A stretch of DNA of 27,099 bases from Candidatus Woesearchaeota archaeon (GTDB lineage: Archaea; Nanoarchaeota; Nanoarchaeia; Woesearchaeales; JAGVZT01): positions 1-27,099 of the forward strand of contig JAFCGF010000025.1 in assembly GCA_017608295.1 (NCBI GenBank). Direction: 5' to 3'. The notes below the pieces were generated by a model. That model worked only from the letters and a program-made list of their open reading frames with translations, did no database searches and was not told the DNA's origin. Shown one piece after another: positions 1-7,020 of this stretch. How positions within the stretch are numbered: position 1 is the stretch's first letter; every line of letters begins with the position of its first letter. The position numbers and the translations under genes are program-made.

Positions 1-2
1 AA

Positions 3-182
3 CTAATTTCCGAAGGCATAGATCCAAGAGTCCCATGGTTCTATGACTTCAAACTTGATTTCAGATTCAAATAATAGTTTTACTAAAATAAATACCTCTT
101 TAAAAATCGCTGAGAACTCGGGAGATTTAGGGAGGGTAGAATTTCCAATATCCCTTTTTCCGGCATATTCATTATTTCTCAT
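3..182 (-). CDS. Small ORF, possible displaced C-terminal end of the adjacent methyltransferase
   Basis: A 59-codon reading frame starts 4 bases after the stop of the methyltransferase gene and in the +1 frame relative to it. Its end reads KFEVIEPWDSWIYAFGN, which resembles the final strand of class I SAM methyltransferases (a hydrophobic strand, then EPWDSW). The methyltransferase itself stops just after MKYHKIIK, where such enzymes usually continue with a last helix and strand. I infer that this is the rest of that protein, separated by a frameshift or small insertion. It could also be an independent small protein. There is no recognisable domain by itself. Confidence 0.4.
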   Translation of the reverse strand: MRNNEYAGKRDIGNSTLPKSPEFSAIFKEVFILVKLLFESEIKFEVIEPWDSWIYAFGN

Positions 183-186
183 TGCG

Positions 187-1005
187 TTACTTGATGATTT
201 TATGGTACTTCATTTTCAACCCATTCGTATCACGGGATTCAGAATAAACATAATTCCATGGCGGAGAGGTAAGAACCTCATGAAAAGGATTCCCGGCTTT
301 GCCATCGGAAGCTCTGACAGGATGAGTTGCATGAATTGCACTGCCATCCGGCTTGACCACCCGCTCGATCTCCTTTAGTTCAGCTTCCAGGTTCCAGCCA
401 ATAGCATTGGATGTCATTAATATATCTGCCGAATTATCCGGAAGAGGAATTGAATCAAGGAAGCCATCCAGTGGATAAAGGTTTTCCACCTTCTCTTGTT
501 TTGCCTTTTCTCTGATAAAACGGCGAAAACCGGATGCAGGCTCGATGGCATATACTGTTTTGGCATATGGCGCTGCCATAAAAGCAAGCCTTCCTGTTCC
601 GGCACCGGCATCAATCACAACCTTGCCTTTAAGTGATGCGATTGAGGTTATGTCAGTTATTTTCCAGTTGAGCCTGGTTTTTGCATCATACACTTCAGGG
701 TATTTGTTGTAAACGATAAGCTCAGCAATTTCCCATAGTAGTTCCTGGCAATATTTATCAATAGTACTGATCTCTTTTATTGGTTTGTTTTCCTTTAAAA
801 CCGCATTGATGAAATCCTCAATAGGAGAGTATTTTGAGACCAGGTACCGGTGAATAAACGGATATGCACGAAGCAATGCAGCGAACTCCTTTTTGGGGAC
901 ACGATCTGGCAGATACGTAATCTGAAAGGTCTCCAAAAAAAGCAGATCCTCGGCATTCAGTGTAATACCCGCAAACAGCTCTTTAAGCGTTTTAGAGTAC
1001 TTCAT
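187..1005 (-). CDS. Class I SAM-dependent methyltransferase, possibly truncated
   Basis: The 272-aa product has the nucleotide-binding motif I VVIDAGAGTGRLA at residues 129-141, followed by an acidic strand end (YAIEP, Glu155) and a motif-IV-like stretch ADILMTSNAIGW near 193-204. Then comes the post-motif helix EIERVVKPDG. This is the Rossmann core of the Methyltransf_11/25 type, used on small molecules, lipids or quinones; the substrate cannot be told. The N-terminal 115 residues are helical and not recognised. The protein ends abruptly at YHKIIK, and a frame-shifted continuation lies just downstream (3-182). It lies downstream of nfo on the same strand with a gap of about 75 bp that holds a short tandem repeat, so the two may be cotranscribed. 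Confidence 0.8.
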   Translation of the reverse strand: MKYSKTLKELFAGITLNAEDLLFLETFQITYLPDRVPKKEFAALLRAYPFIHRYLVSKYSPIEDFINAVLKENKPIKEISTIDKYCQELLWEIAELIVYNKYPEVYDAKTRLNWKITDITSIASLKGKVVIDAGAGTGRLAFMAAPYAKTVYAIEPASGFRRFIREKAKQEKVENLYPLDGFLDSIPLPDNSADILMTSNAIGWNLEAELKEIERVVKPDGSAIHATHPVRASDGKAGNPFHEVLTSPPWNYVYSESRDTNGLKMKYHKIIK

Positions 1006-1047
1006 TTTTCCTGATTTCTATTTCCCCTAATGACCTTAATGACGAAT

Positions 1048-1074
1048 GTCCAACCTGTCCAACTTGTCCAACCT
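1048..1074. repeat. Three tandem copies of a 9-bp unit
   Basis: GTCCAACCT, GTCCAACTT and GTCCAACCT follow each other directly in the gap between nfo and the methyltransferase gene. It is a simple microsatellite-like tract; no function is evident. Confidence 0.7.
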
Positions 1075-1079
1075 GTTCT

Positions 1080-1916
1080 CTACAAACTATAAAGCAACTT
1101 GATCTCCTCCGCCCATAAACTTTCATCCGGTGTCTCCAGGATCAGCGGCATGTTGTCGAAGCGGGGATCGTGCATAATCCGTTTAAATGCCTGAATGCCG
1201 ATCATACCTTTCCCGATGCTTTCGTGACGGTCGATCCGGCTGCCCAACGGCTTTTTGGCATCGTTGAGGTGCAATCCCCTGAGGTATTTGAAACCAATCA
1301 CCTCATCAAAATGATGAAAGGATTCGTCAAAACCCTGGTCGGTACTCAGGTCGTATCCGGCGGCAAAGGCATGACAGGTGTCGATGCAGACACCCACGCG
1401 ACTTTTGTCATTCACGTGATCGATCATAAAAGCGATCTGTTCAAATTCAAAGCCCAGGTTGGTTCCCTGTCCGGCTGTGTTTTCGATCACGGCAGTAATC
1501 CCTTTCGATCGATCCAGCGCCATGTTGATCGAATCAGCGATCAGCTTCATGGAGGCTTCGTCGGTGATCTTTTTCAGTGTGCTTCCGGGATGGAAATTGA
1601 GGAGTTCAAGACCCAGCTCTTCGCACCGTTTGATCTCATCAAAAAAGGCGTTTCGGGATTTTTGCAGCACTGCCTGATCCGGGTTTCCCAGGTTGATCAG
1701 ATAGCTGTCGTGAGGCAGGATATATTTCACCGGGAAGTCATACTTTTCGCAGTTCTCTTTAAAACGATTGATGTTTTCCTCCGTCAATGGCGCCGCCACC
1801 CATTGACGTTGATTTTTGGTAAAGAGTGCAAACGCTTTCGCTCCGATCTCGTGTGCGTTGACAGGGGCATTCTCCACGCCGCCCGCCGCGCTTACATGGG
1901 CTCCGATGTATTTCAT
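1080..1916 (-). CDS. nfo: Deoxyribonuclease IV (AP endonuclease, endonuclease IV)
   Basis: The product cleaves the DNA backbone 5' to abasic sites in base excision repair, using a trinuclear zinc centre in a TIM barrel. The N-terminus [13 protein letters not shown] is the family signature. Visible metal-ligand motifs in order are [15 protein letters not shown] (Glu), [13 protein letters not shown] (Asp and His), [20 protein letters not shown] (His, Asp, His) and LILETPDE (Glu). The length of 278 aa fits the family (E. coli 285). The open frame extends 22 codons further upstream to 1982, but the family N-terminus begins at the ATG at 1916, so I chose that. All key residues appear intact. Confidence 0.95.
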   Translation of the reverse strand: MKYIGAHVSAAGGVENAPVNAHEIGAKAFALFTKNQRQWVAAPLTEENINRFKENCEKYDFPVKYILPHDSYLINLGNPDQAVLQKSRNAFFDEIKRCEELGLELLNFHPGSTLKKITDEASMKLIADSINMALDRSKGITAVIENTAGQGTNLGFEFEQIAFMIDHVNDKSRVGVCIDTCHAFAAGYDLSTDQGFDESFHHFDEVIGFKYLRGLHLNDAKKPLGSRIDRHESIGKGMIGIQAFKRIMHDPRFDNMPLILETPDESLWAEEIKLLYSL

Positions 1917-2150
1917 GATGATGGGATTTAGGTTGCAAGATAGGGAAAAAACGTAAGACGACCGTTTTTGTTCACTACTCACTTGAATAAAGTTACGGCT
2001 GGGTGGATTTAAGCGATGGCATAGATGTTAATAATAATATTAAACTGAAAGCACGGATCAATCACTTTTCAAATTTTTTTATATTTACTTTGTCAAAAGG
2101 ATTTATTAAGCGAGGGATCAAACGAAAAGTTTACCTGAAAAAAATAAGCT

Positions 2151-4178
2151 TTGAAAAAAACATATCACCAATTGCTATATTGTTTATTCCTGGTTTACAC
2201 ATTTTATGGGATAAAACTCCATGCTGAAGAATCTGTTTTAACTGCTACCGACACCAACATTGTAAATACTATCCTTAGGAATGGAAGAAGTCTTCACTTC
2301 TCCAGGCCCGATTCAGCGATATACTATTACCATATTATTTTTAACAATTTTAAACTGGATGCTGAGCTGATTAATGATAAAATCCCGGAGATTAATAAAG
2401 CATACATCGAAACTGTTATTCAGGCATTAAACTATACGGGTAATATTTATTATTACAAGGATGAGTATAACAGAGCTGAAATTTACTACCAACGATCTCT
2501 TGATTTAGCCTTGAAAGCAGGTTTCTCTGAATTTGTCGGACTGGCAATGTTTGATATTGGCTATATAAGATATGTTAATAATTCTTATAGTGAAGCAAAG
2601 AAACTGTTTGAGGGCGCCTATATGAATTATTATAAAACGGATGATAATCCCGGTATGTATGATGCACTTAATGCCTGTGGTCTGACTAACAGGCGACAGG
2701 GGAATTACCAATCAGCAGATTCTTGCTATTTGCTGGCTTTTGAGATTGCTAATGCACTAGGAGACAGCTTAATGATATCTGATGTAAAGATCAATCTGGG
2801 AATATTATTATGTGAACAGGGTGAACTTGAAGATGGGATCAGTTTATTCGAAGAAGCCCTTGATTATTATGAAAAAGCAGATAATGAGAGAGCAGTTTCT
2901 ACTGCATTGTTGAATATTGGGGTGGTCATGAAGATGGTAAAAGAATATGATAAAGCGCTATCATATATTAAAAAATCAACGGAAATTGAAGAACTCAGTC
3001 AAACAAAATCACAACTGGTAATCAGGTATTACAACCTTGCTGATCTGTATCTTGATATGGGTGAAAATGATAAAGCGTATGATTTTTGTCAGAAAATACA
3101 TGCAGTTGCTAATGAAATTGCTTCCCGGCCATTTATTGCAGAGTGTAATTTTCTTCTGGGAAAGTATTTCTTTATTGAGAACAATAATATTAAAGCAAAA
3201 GAACATTTTAAAATAGCCTTTGATACTGCCAGGAACACCAACAATAAACCATTGATTGCCAATATTAATTTATGGCGGGCAAAAACATATTTGCAAGACA
3301 ATGATTTAAAAAAAGCGATTAAACTTTCACTTGAAGCATACCAATATACACGAGAGATGAATTTGATTTTACTGCAAGAAGAAATTTCTTATGTTCTGTT
3401 TGAGTCATATGAAAAATCGGGGAGGTTAAGGGATGCCCTGAAATGGCACAAAATATTCCATTCCCTTTCTGATAGTATCCGTTATTTCAATCAACAAAAA
3501 GAGATCAAAAGGATTGAAGCAAGATATAATTATGAAAAAAAGGAAAAAGAGAATGAATTGTTAAGAAACAAGGTATCGCTCCAGGAACAAAAACTTAAAA
3601 CCCGTAATATAACTTCCGTTGCACTTATTATTGGTATCCTATTAAGTATTATAGTCATCCTGCTTCTGTCCAGGCGAATGAAAGATGCAAAAATATTGTA
3701 TCGGCAACGACAAATGTTAAATCTCCGGGAACTGGAAGATATTCATAAAGAATTGGACGGTAAAAAACGTGAACTTACCTCCAAGATGATGTTTTTAAAC
3801 CAGAAGAATGAGCTCATTAAAAGAATTATTGATGAACTTAAAGAAATTCAGAATTCCCCTGATATTTCTTTCGATGAACTGAGTTCTATTGTCAATGAAT
3901 TGCGAATCGATGCCCCTCAAAGCAATTGGAAAGAATTTGAGATGCAGTTTACCCAGGTTCATCCCGATTTTTATAAACGATTATTTGAAAAGCATCCCGG
4001 GTTAAGTTCTCAGGAACAGAGGATTTGCGCTTTTCTCAGAATGAATTTAAATACAAAGGAAATTGCTGCCATCACTGGCAGGTCGTTTAAGAGTATAGAA
4101 GTTACCCGCAGCCGTATCCGGACAAAACTTAAACTTTCCAGGAAGGATAATCTGAGCAGTTTTCTGGCTTCCATATAA
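2151..4178 (+). CDS. Membrane-bound TPR sensor with C-terminal LuxR-like HTH (transcriptional regulator)
   Basis: The 675-aa protein has a signal-like N-terminus (about 1-25), then tetratricopeptide repeats over roughly residues 75-430 (for example the YNRAEIYYQRSLDLALKAG and YEKADNERAVSTALLNIGVV segments). A coiled coil follows, then one transmembrane helix at about 486-506 (SVALIIGILLSIIVILLL), a second coiled coil, and a C-terminal HTH from about 617 (LSSQEQRICAFLRMNLNTKE, then GRSFKSIEVTRSRIRTKLKL). This periplasmic-TPR, TM, cytoplasmic-HTH layout is common in Bacteroidota. It suggests a one-component regulator that senses something in the periplasm. The start is TTG at 2151; no ATG lies in frame near it, and the signal peptide supports this start. 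A conserved operator-promoter module begins about 50 bp downstream, so it could act on that site (inference). Confidence 0.85.
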   Translation: MKKTYHQLLYCLFLVYTFYGIKLHAEESVLTATDTNIVNTILRNGRSLHFSRPDSAIYYYHIIFNNFKLDAELINDKIPEINKAYIETVIQALNYTGNIYYYKDEYNRAEIYYQRSLDLALKAGFSEFVGLAMFDIGYIRYVNNSYSEAKKLFEGAYMNYYKTDDNPGMYDALNACGLTNRRQGNYQSADSCYLLAFEIANALGDSLMISDVKINLGILLCEQGELEDGISLFEEALDYYEKADNERAVSTALLNIGVVMKMVKEYDKALSYIKKSTEIEELSQTKSQLVIRYYNLADLYLDMGENDKAYDFCQKIHAVANEIASRPFIAECNFLLGKYFFIENNNIKAKEHFKIAFDTARNTNNKPLIANINLWRAKTYLQDNDLKKAIKLSLEAYQYTREMNLILLQEEISYVLFESYEKSGRLRDALKWHKIFHSLSDSIRYFNQQKEIKRIEARYNYEKKEKENELLRNKVSLQEQKLKTRNITSVALIIGILLSIIVILLLSRRMKDAKILYRQRQMLNLRELEDIHKELDGKKRELTSKMMFLNQKNELIKRIIDELKEIQNSPDISFDELSSIVNELRIDAPQSNWKEFEMQFTQVHPDFYKRLFEKHPGLSSQEQRICAFLRMNLNTKEIAAITGRSFKSIEVTRSRIRTKLKLSRKDNLSSFLASI

Positions 4179-4622
4179 GAAGGCGCTCCAGGCTTACGGC
4201 ACTGACTAATTACTATGATTTTATTCGTGAGTGTTTTTGTAAGGTTGTGAGAGTGTTTTTATGGCTGGAATAACTTGCAAATGCCTTATATCGCATCGTA
4301 ACTTTGAAGTGCAATTACCGAAGTCATTCAACTTTCAAATGCATCCAATCGATATATCGAAACGTTAAGGAGGTTCATTTATTCATAAACGGGAAATAAA
4401 AGATGCAATAATGCTGCACGAAGTTAAGGATCTGAGAAAAGAAAAAATCATTCGGAGGAGATGGAAATTTGTTGAATCCATTAAACCGGATGATTCAAAT
4501 GGCATATGGTATTCCTAAGCAACCTGAACAGATTATTAAAACAACATAAAAATTTATTTCTGCCACATTCGTACAAAAGAATATTCATTAACAAAAAAAT
4601 TAATCATTAAAAACCAAGAAAA
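4179..4622. other. Intergenic stretch with promoter module and a small unclear ORF
   Basis: This 444-bp gap holds the conserved promoter module (4227-4306) and an open frame from 4369 to 4518 with an internal ATG at 4411 (35 codons, ending NGIWYS). A strong Shine-Dalgarno-like AAGGAGG at 4367-4373 lies 7 bases before an in-frame ATT, not an ATG. The frame could be the remnant of a small gene or chance. The last 100 bases are A/T-rich leader in front of the next gene. Confidence 0.5.
4227..4306 (+). promoter_or_regulatory. Operator-promoter module, copy A
   Basis: A -33 element TTG at 4275-4277 is followed after 21 bp by TAACTTTG at 4299-4306, matching the Bacteroidota sigma-A pattern TTG / TAnnTTTG. 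Upstream lie two direct copies of GAGTGTTTTT at 4229-4238 and 4251-4260, 22 bp apart, each followed by GT or AT. The whole 80-bp stretch aligns without gaps to 6803-6882. It would drive rightward transcription towards the gene at 4623/4653. That two-copy conservation extends well upstream of the core promoter suggests binding of a regulator. Confidence 0.7.
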
Positions 4623-5228
4623 ATAAAAAAACTTTTAATTATCTCAACGGCAATGCTGCTTGTTGTAGCAACAGCCTATCCACAAGTAGCTATTAACAAA
4701 GACGATAGCAACGCCAACGCCAACAGCATACTGCACGTAAAGGGAGATGCTACCAATAAACATATACTCTTTGAACCCGGCACAGGCGGCAACGTCGGTA
4801 TCGGTATAACAAGTCCCGGAGAGAAATTGGAAATCAATGGAAATGTTGAAATCAACATATTGAATGGTAAATTGATACTTCCCGCTTCACATTATGATAC
4901 AAAAATCGAACTATTCAAAGGTGGGGAAGAAAAAATTGGAACAGCAGACCATCAACTGAAGCTCATTACAGGGGATGGACCGGCAGCAAACATAGCCTTT
5001 TTTGGTAATTCTACAGAGGTGATGAGGGTTGAAACAGGCAGTGCCATGGTCGGCATCCGCACAACAAGCCCTTCTGATGCTCTTTCAATTGGAGAAAAAG
5101 TTCTAATATCAGATGATGATGACCCTTTAGACCCACCAACAGGGTCGTGTGTGATTTTTTTCGATGGAGAAGATTTAAAAGTAAAAAACAGCGATGGAGT
5201 AGTTATAACAATTGCTGATTTCTTCTAG
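4623..5228 (+). CDS. Secreted fibre-like protein with GNVGIG motif; ATG start lost or replaced by ATA
   Basis: The mature part carries motifs typical of Bacteroidota secreted or tail-fibre-like proteins: SILHVKG, GGNVGIGITSPGEKLEING (residues from about 48) and a second degenerate copy MVGIRTTSPSDALSIGEK. It ends in SDGVVITIADFF. The first ATG is at 4653, but translating upstream in frame gives IKKLLIISTAMLLVVATAYPQ, an evident signal peptide whose first codon is ATA at 4623 where ATG is expected. A stop at 4608-4610 leaves no ATG, GTG or TTG between. So either a rare ATA/ATT start is used, the signal peptide is cut short at 4653, or the gene is decaying. The function is unknown. It lies about 310 bp downstream of promoter module A and ends 2 bases from a convergent gene. 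Confidence 0.65.
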   Translation: MKKLLIISTAMLLVVATAYPQVAINKDDSNANANSILHVKGDATNKHILFEPGTGGNVGIGITSPGEKLEINGNVEINILNGKLILPASHYDTKIELFKGGEEKIGTADHQLKLITGDGPAANIAFFGNSTEVMRVETGSAMVGIRTTSPSDALSIGEKVLISDDDDPLDPPTGSCVIFFDGEDLKVKNSDGVVITIADFF

Positions 5229-5230
5229 TG

Positions 5231-6754
5231 TCAAGCCTTCCTGACCGGTGCATCCAGTCCTTGCTCAATCATCCATTCAGGAAGTTCGGGTTTTCTGGTT
5301 AAAGCCTTTTTACGAAACGGGCTCCATAACAATGTGAAAATATCTGAGGCAGTCATATACCGGCCGAACCTGCGAAGAAGCCTGAATGTGGCTACGGGAC
5401 GATGGAGTAACAGGTAACCAAACAACTTCATGTATCCCTTTTTTCTTGCCTGGTGAACCACTTCGCTCGGAAGAATTGTTGGATCGATGTCAGAGCATTT
5501 AAACCATTTATGCCAGTCGCGCTCATCATCGATAATGCCCCTGTCCACATATTCCTGCCATAATGGGGTTCCACGGTAGGCGCATAGGCGGTTAAAACCA
5601 AATGTGTCAAGTTTAAGGCGGGCGGCAAACCGGAAACTCTCCAGAATGTCTTCAAAGGTTTCATCCGGCGAACCAATCAGGAAAAAGCCGTGCGCCATTT
5701 CAATTCCATCTTTTTTGGCTTGTTTTAAGGCATATTCGATTTGTTCGATGGTCTGGTTTTTATTCAAACGATCGAGCACTTTCTGGGTTCCGGCTTCCAC
5801 GCCAAAAGCAAGAAAAGTGCAGTTAGCCTTTACCATCAAAGGGAATTCCTCAACAGCCAGCGAATCTACCCTGCCCTCGCATCCCCAATGAAACTCCAGT
5901 TTTCTGTCGATGATACCCTTGCAAATGGCCTCGATTCGTTTACGTTGCATCAGGAAATGGTCGTCGGTAAGGTAGATCGACCGGTAACCTTCATCATTTA
6001 GTTGCTGCATCTCGCCCAGGACATGCTCCGGTGATCGGCTCCGCCATTTGCCTTGTGCGAGCGATGGAATGTCGCAATAGATACATTTGAAGGGGCACCC
6101 GCGTGTGGTTTGCATGGTGCAAAAGCGATCCAGCGAAAGGACAGCCGGCACATCCAGTGGCATCGATTCGATATATTCGATAGGTAAGCTTTTACGGTCG
6201 GGATATGGAAACTGGTCGAGGTCCCTGATCAGTGGACGGTCAGGGTTGTGTATCACTTCGTTACCCGACCGCCAGGTAAGGCCTCCCACTATTTCCAAAT
6301 TATCCGGGTTGTCAATGTATTCAGGAATCAATTCCTCACCTTCCCCTCTCCCTATGCAATCGATGTATGGAGCATCATTCAGGATTTGAACAGCATTCAC
6401 CGTTGCGAAAGCGCCACCGGCAATGATGGGCGTTTTTGGCGCCGCCTTCTTCAGCCGTTGTGCCATGCTTTTCATGACTAAGTATGATGTGGTTGAAAGA
6501 AATGAAAGGGCAAGTATATCGGGTTTATCCTCTTTCACTGCCTGTTCAATGTGCTCTTCTTTCATCTGTGGATGGCAGGTATCGAACATGGTTACCTCGT
6601 GTCCATGGCTTCGGATTACCGGCGCCAGTGTCTGGATGCCAAGTGGCGGGAAAGCCATTACCTCAACACGGTCACTGTTTCCCGGTCTCCTGAGTTTTTC
6701 AGGAAGAATATTGTAATAATCCTCGTCGCGGATGTAAATGAGGAAAACCTTCAT
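5231..6754 (-). CDS. B12-binding-domain radical SAM protein
   Basis: The 507-aa protein has an N-terminal Rossmann-like cobalamin-binding-type domain (about 1-150, with PPLGIQTLAPVIRSHGHEV and PIIAGGAFATVN) and then a radical SAM TIM barrel with the [4Fe-4S] motif CPFKCIYC (Cys220, Cys224, Cys227). Later barrel motifs include YLTDDHF, FLAFGVEAGTQKVLDRLNK and HGFFLIGSPDET. This is the BchE/PhpK-like class that performs radical methylations or ring formation; the substrate is unknown. The usual DxHxxG cobalamin ligand reads DTCHPQ (Asp58, His61), so base-off B12 binding is uncertain. The frame is open up to 6925, but the family start MKVFLIYIRDED lies at 6754. No partner genes sit beside it; it is convergent with the 4.6-kb gene. 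Confidence 0.9.
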   Translation of the reverse strand: MKVFLIYIRDEDYYNILPEKLRRPGNSDRVEVMAFPPLGIQTLAPVIRSHGHEVTMFDTCHPQMKEEHIEQAVKEDKPDILALSFLSTTSYLVMKSMAQRLKKAAPKTPIIAGGAFATVNAVQILNDAPYIDCIGRGEGEELIPEYIDNPDNLEIVGGLTWRSGNEVIHNPDRPLIRDLDQFPYPDRKSLPIEYIESMPLDVPAVLSLDRFCTMQTTRGCPFKCIYCDIPSLAQGKWRSRSPEHVLGEMQQLNDEGYRSIYLTDDHFLMQRKRIEAICKGIIDRKLEFHWGCEGRVDSLAVEEFPLMVKANCTFLAFGVEAGTQKVLDRLNKNQTIEQIEYALKQAKKDGIEMAHGFFLIGSPDETFEDILESFRFAARLKLDTFGFNRLCAYRGTPLWQEYVDRGIIDDERDWHKWFKCSDIDPTILPSEVVHQARKKGYMKLFGYLLLHRPVATFRLLRRFGRYMTASDIFTLLWSPFRKKALTRKPELPEWMIEQGLDAPVRKA

Positions 6755-6802
6755 AAACGAATCTTTTGATTTCAAAGAGATAAAAGTAGGAAAAAAAGCG
6801 CA

Positions 6803-6882
6803 ATGAGTGTTTTTGTAAGGTCGGTACAGTGTTTTTGTGGCTGAATTAACTTGCACCTCCCTCATGCTATAGACTACCTTTA
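6803..6882 (+). promoter_or_regulatory. Operator-promoter module, copy B
   Basis: This aligns without gaps over 80 bp with 4227-4306. TTG at 6851-6853, 21-bp spacer, TACCTTTA at 6875-6882. The direct repeat GAGTGTTTTT at 6805-6814 recurs as CAGTGTTTTT at 6827-6836, again 22 bp apart. The conserved blocks are TGAGTGTTTTTGTAAGGT, AGTGTTTTT and TGGCTG. It points towards the giant adhesin operon at 7021. Confidence 0.7.
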
Positions 6883-6912
6883 TATAATAATTTTCGTTTT
6901 TTTTTTTAACAC

Positions 6913-6944
6913 TTGACTTCTGCATCCTTAATATTGTATCTTTA
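6913..6944 (+). promoter_or_regulatory. Second promoter upstream of the 7021 operon
   Basis: TTG at 6913-6915, a 21-bp spacer and TATCTTTA at 6937-6944 match the Bacteroidota promoter pattern except for the last base. It would start transcription about 70 bases before the ATG at 7021, so the operon may have two promoters. Confidence 0.55.
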
Positions 6945-7020
6945 ATCCCATTTTATCATTTACATATTTATTTATAAGACACATAAAACGATCATTTAAC
7001 TTAACTTAAATTCTTAAATT

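Noticed and set aside
1170..1931. A 253-codon open frame on the plus strand opposite nfo
   Set aside because: It is antisense to the clearly recognised endonuclease IV; it has no domain and reads as a shadow.
2076..2100. Promoter for the regulator gene at 2151
   Set aside because: TTACTTTG near 2085 is one base off the -7 pattern and no TTG lies at the right distance, so I cannot support it.
6755..6925. 57-codon N-terminal extension of the radical SAM gene
   Set aside because: The extension runs through the conserved promoter module and is low-complexity; homologues start at MKVFLIY.
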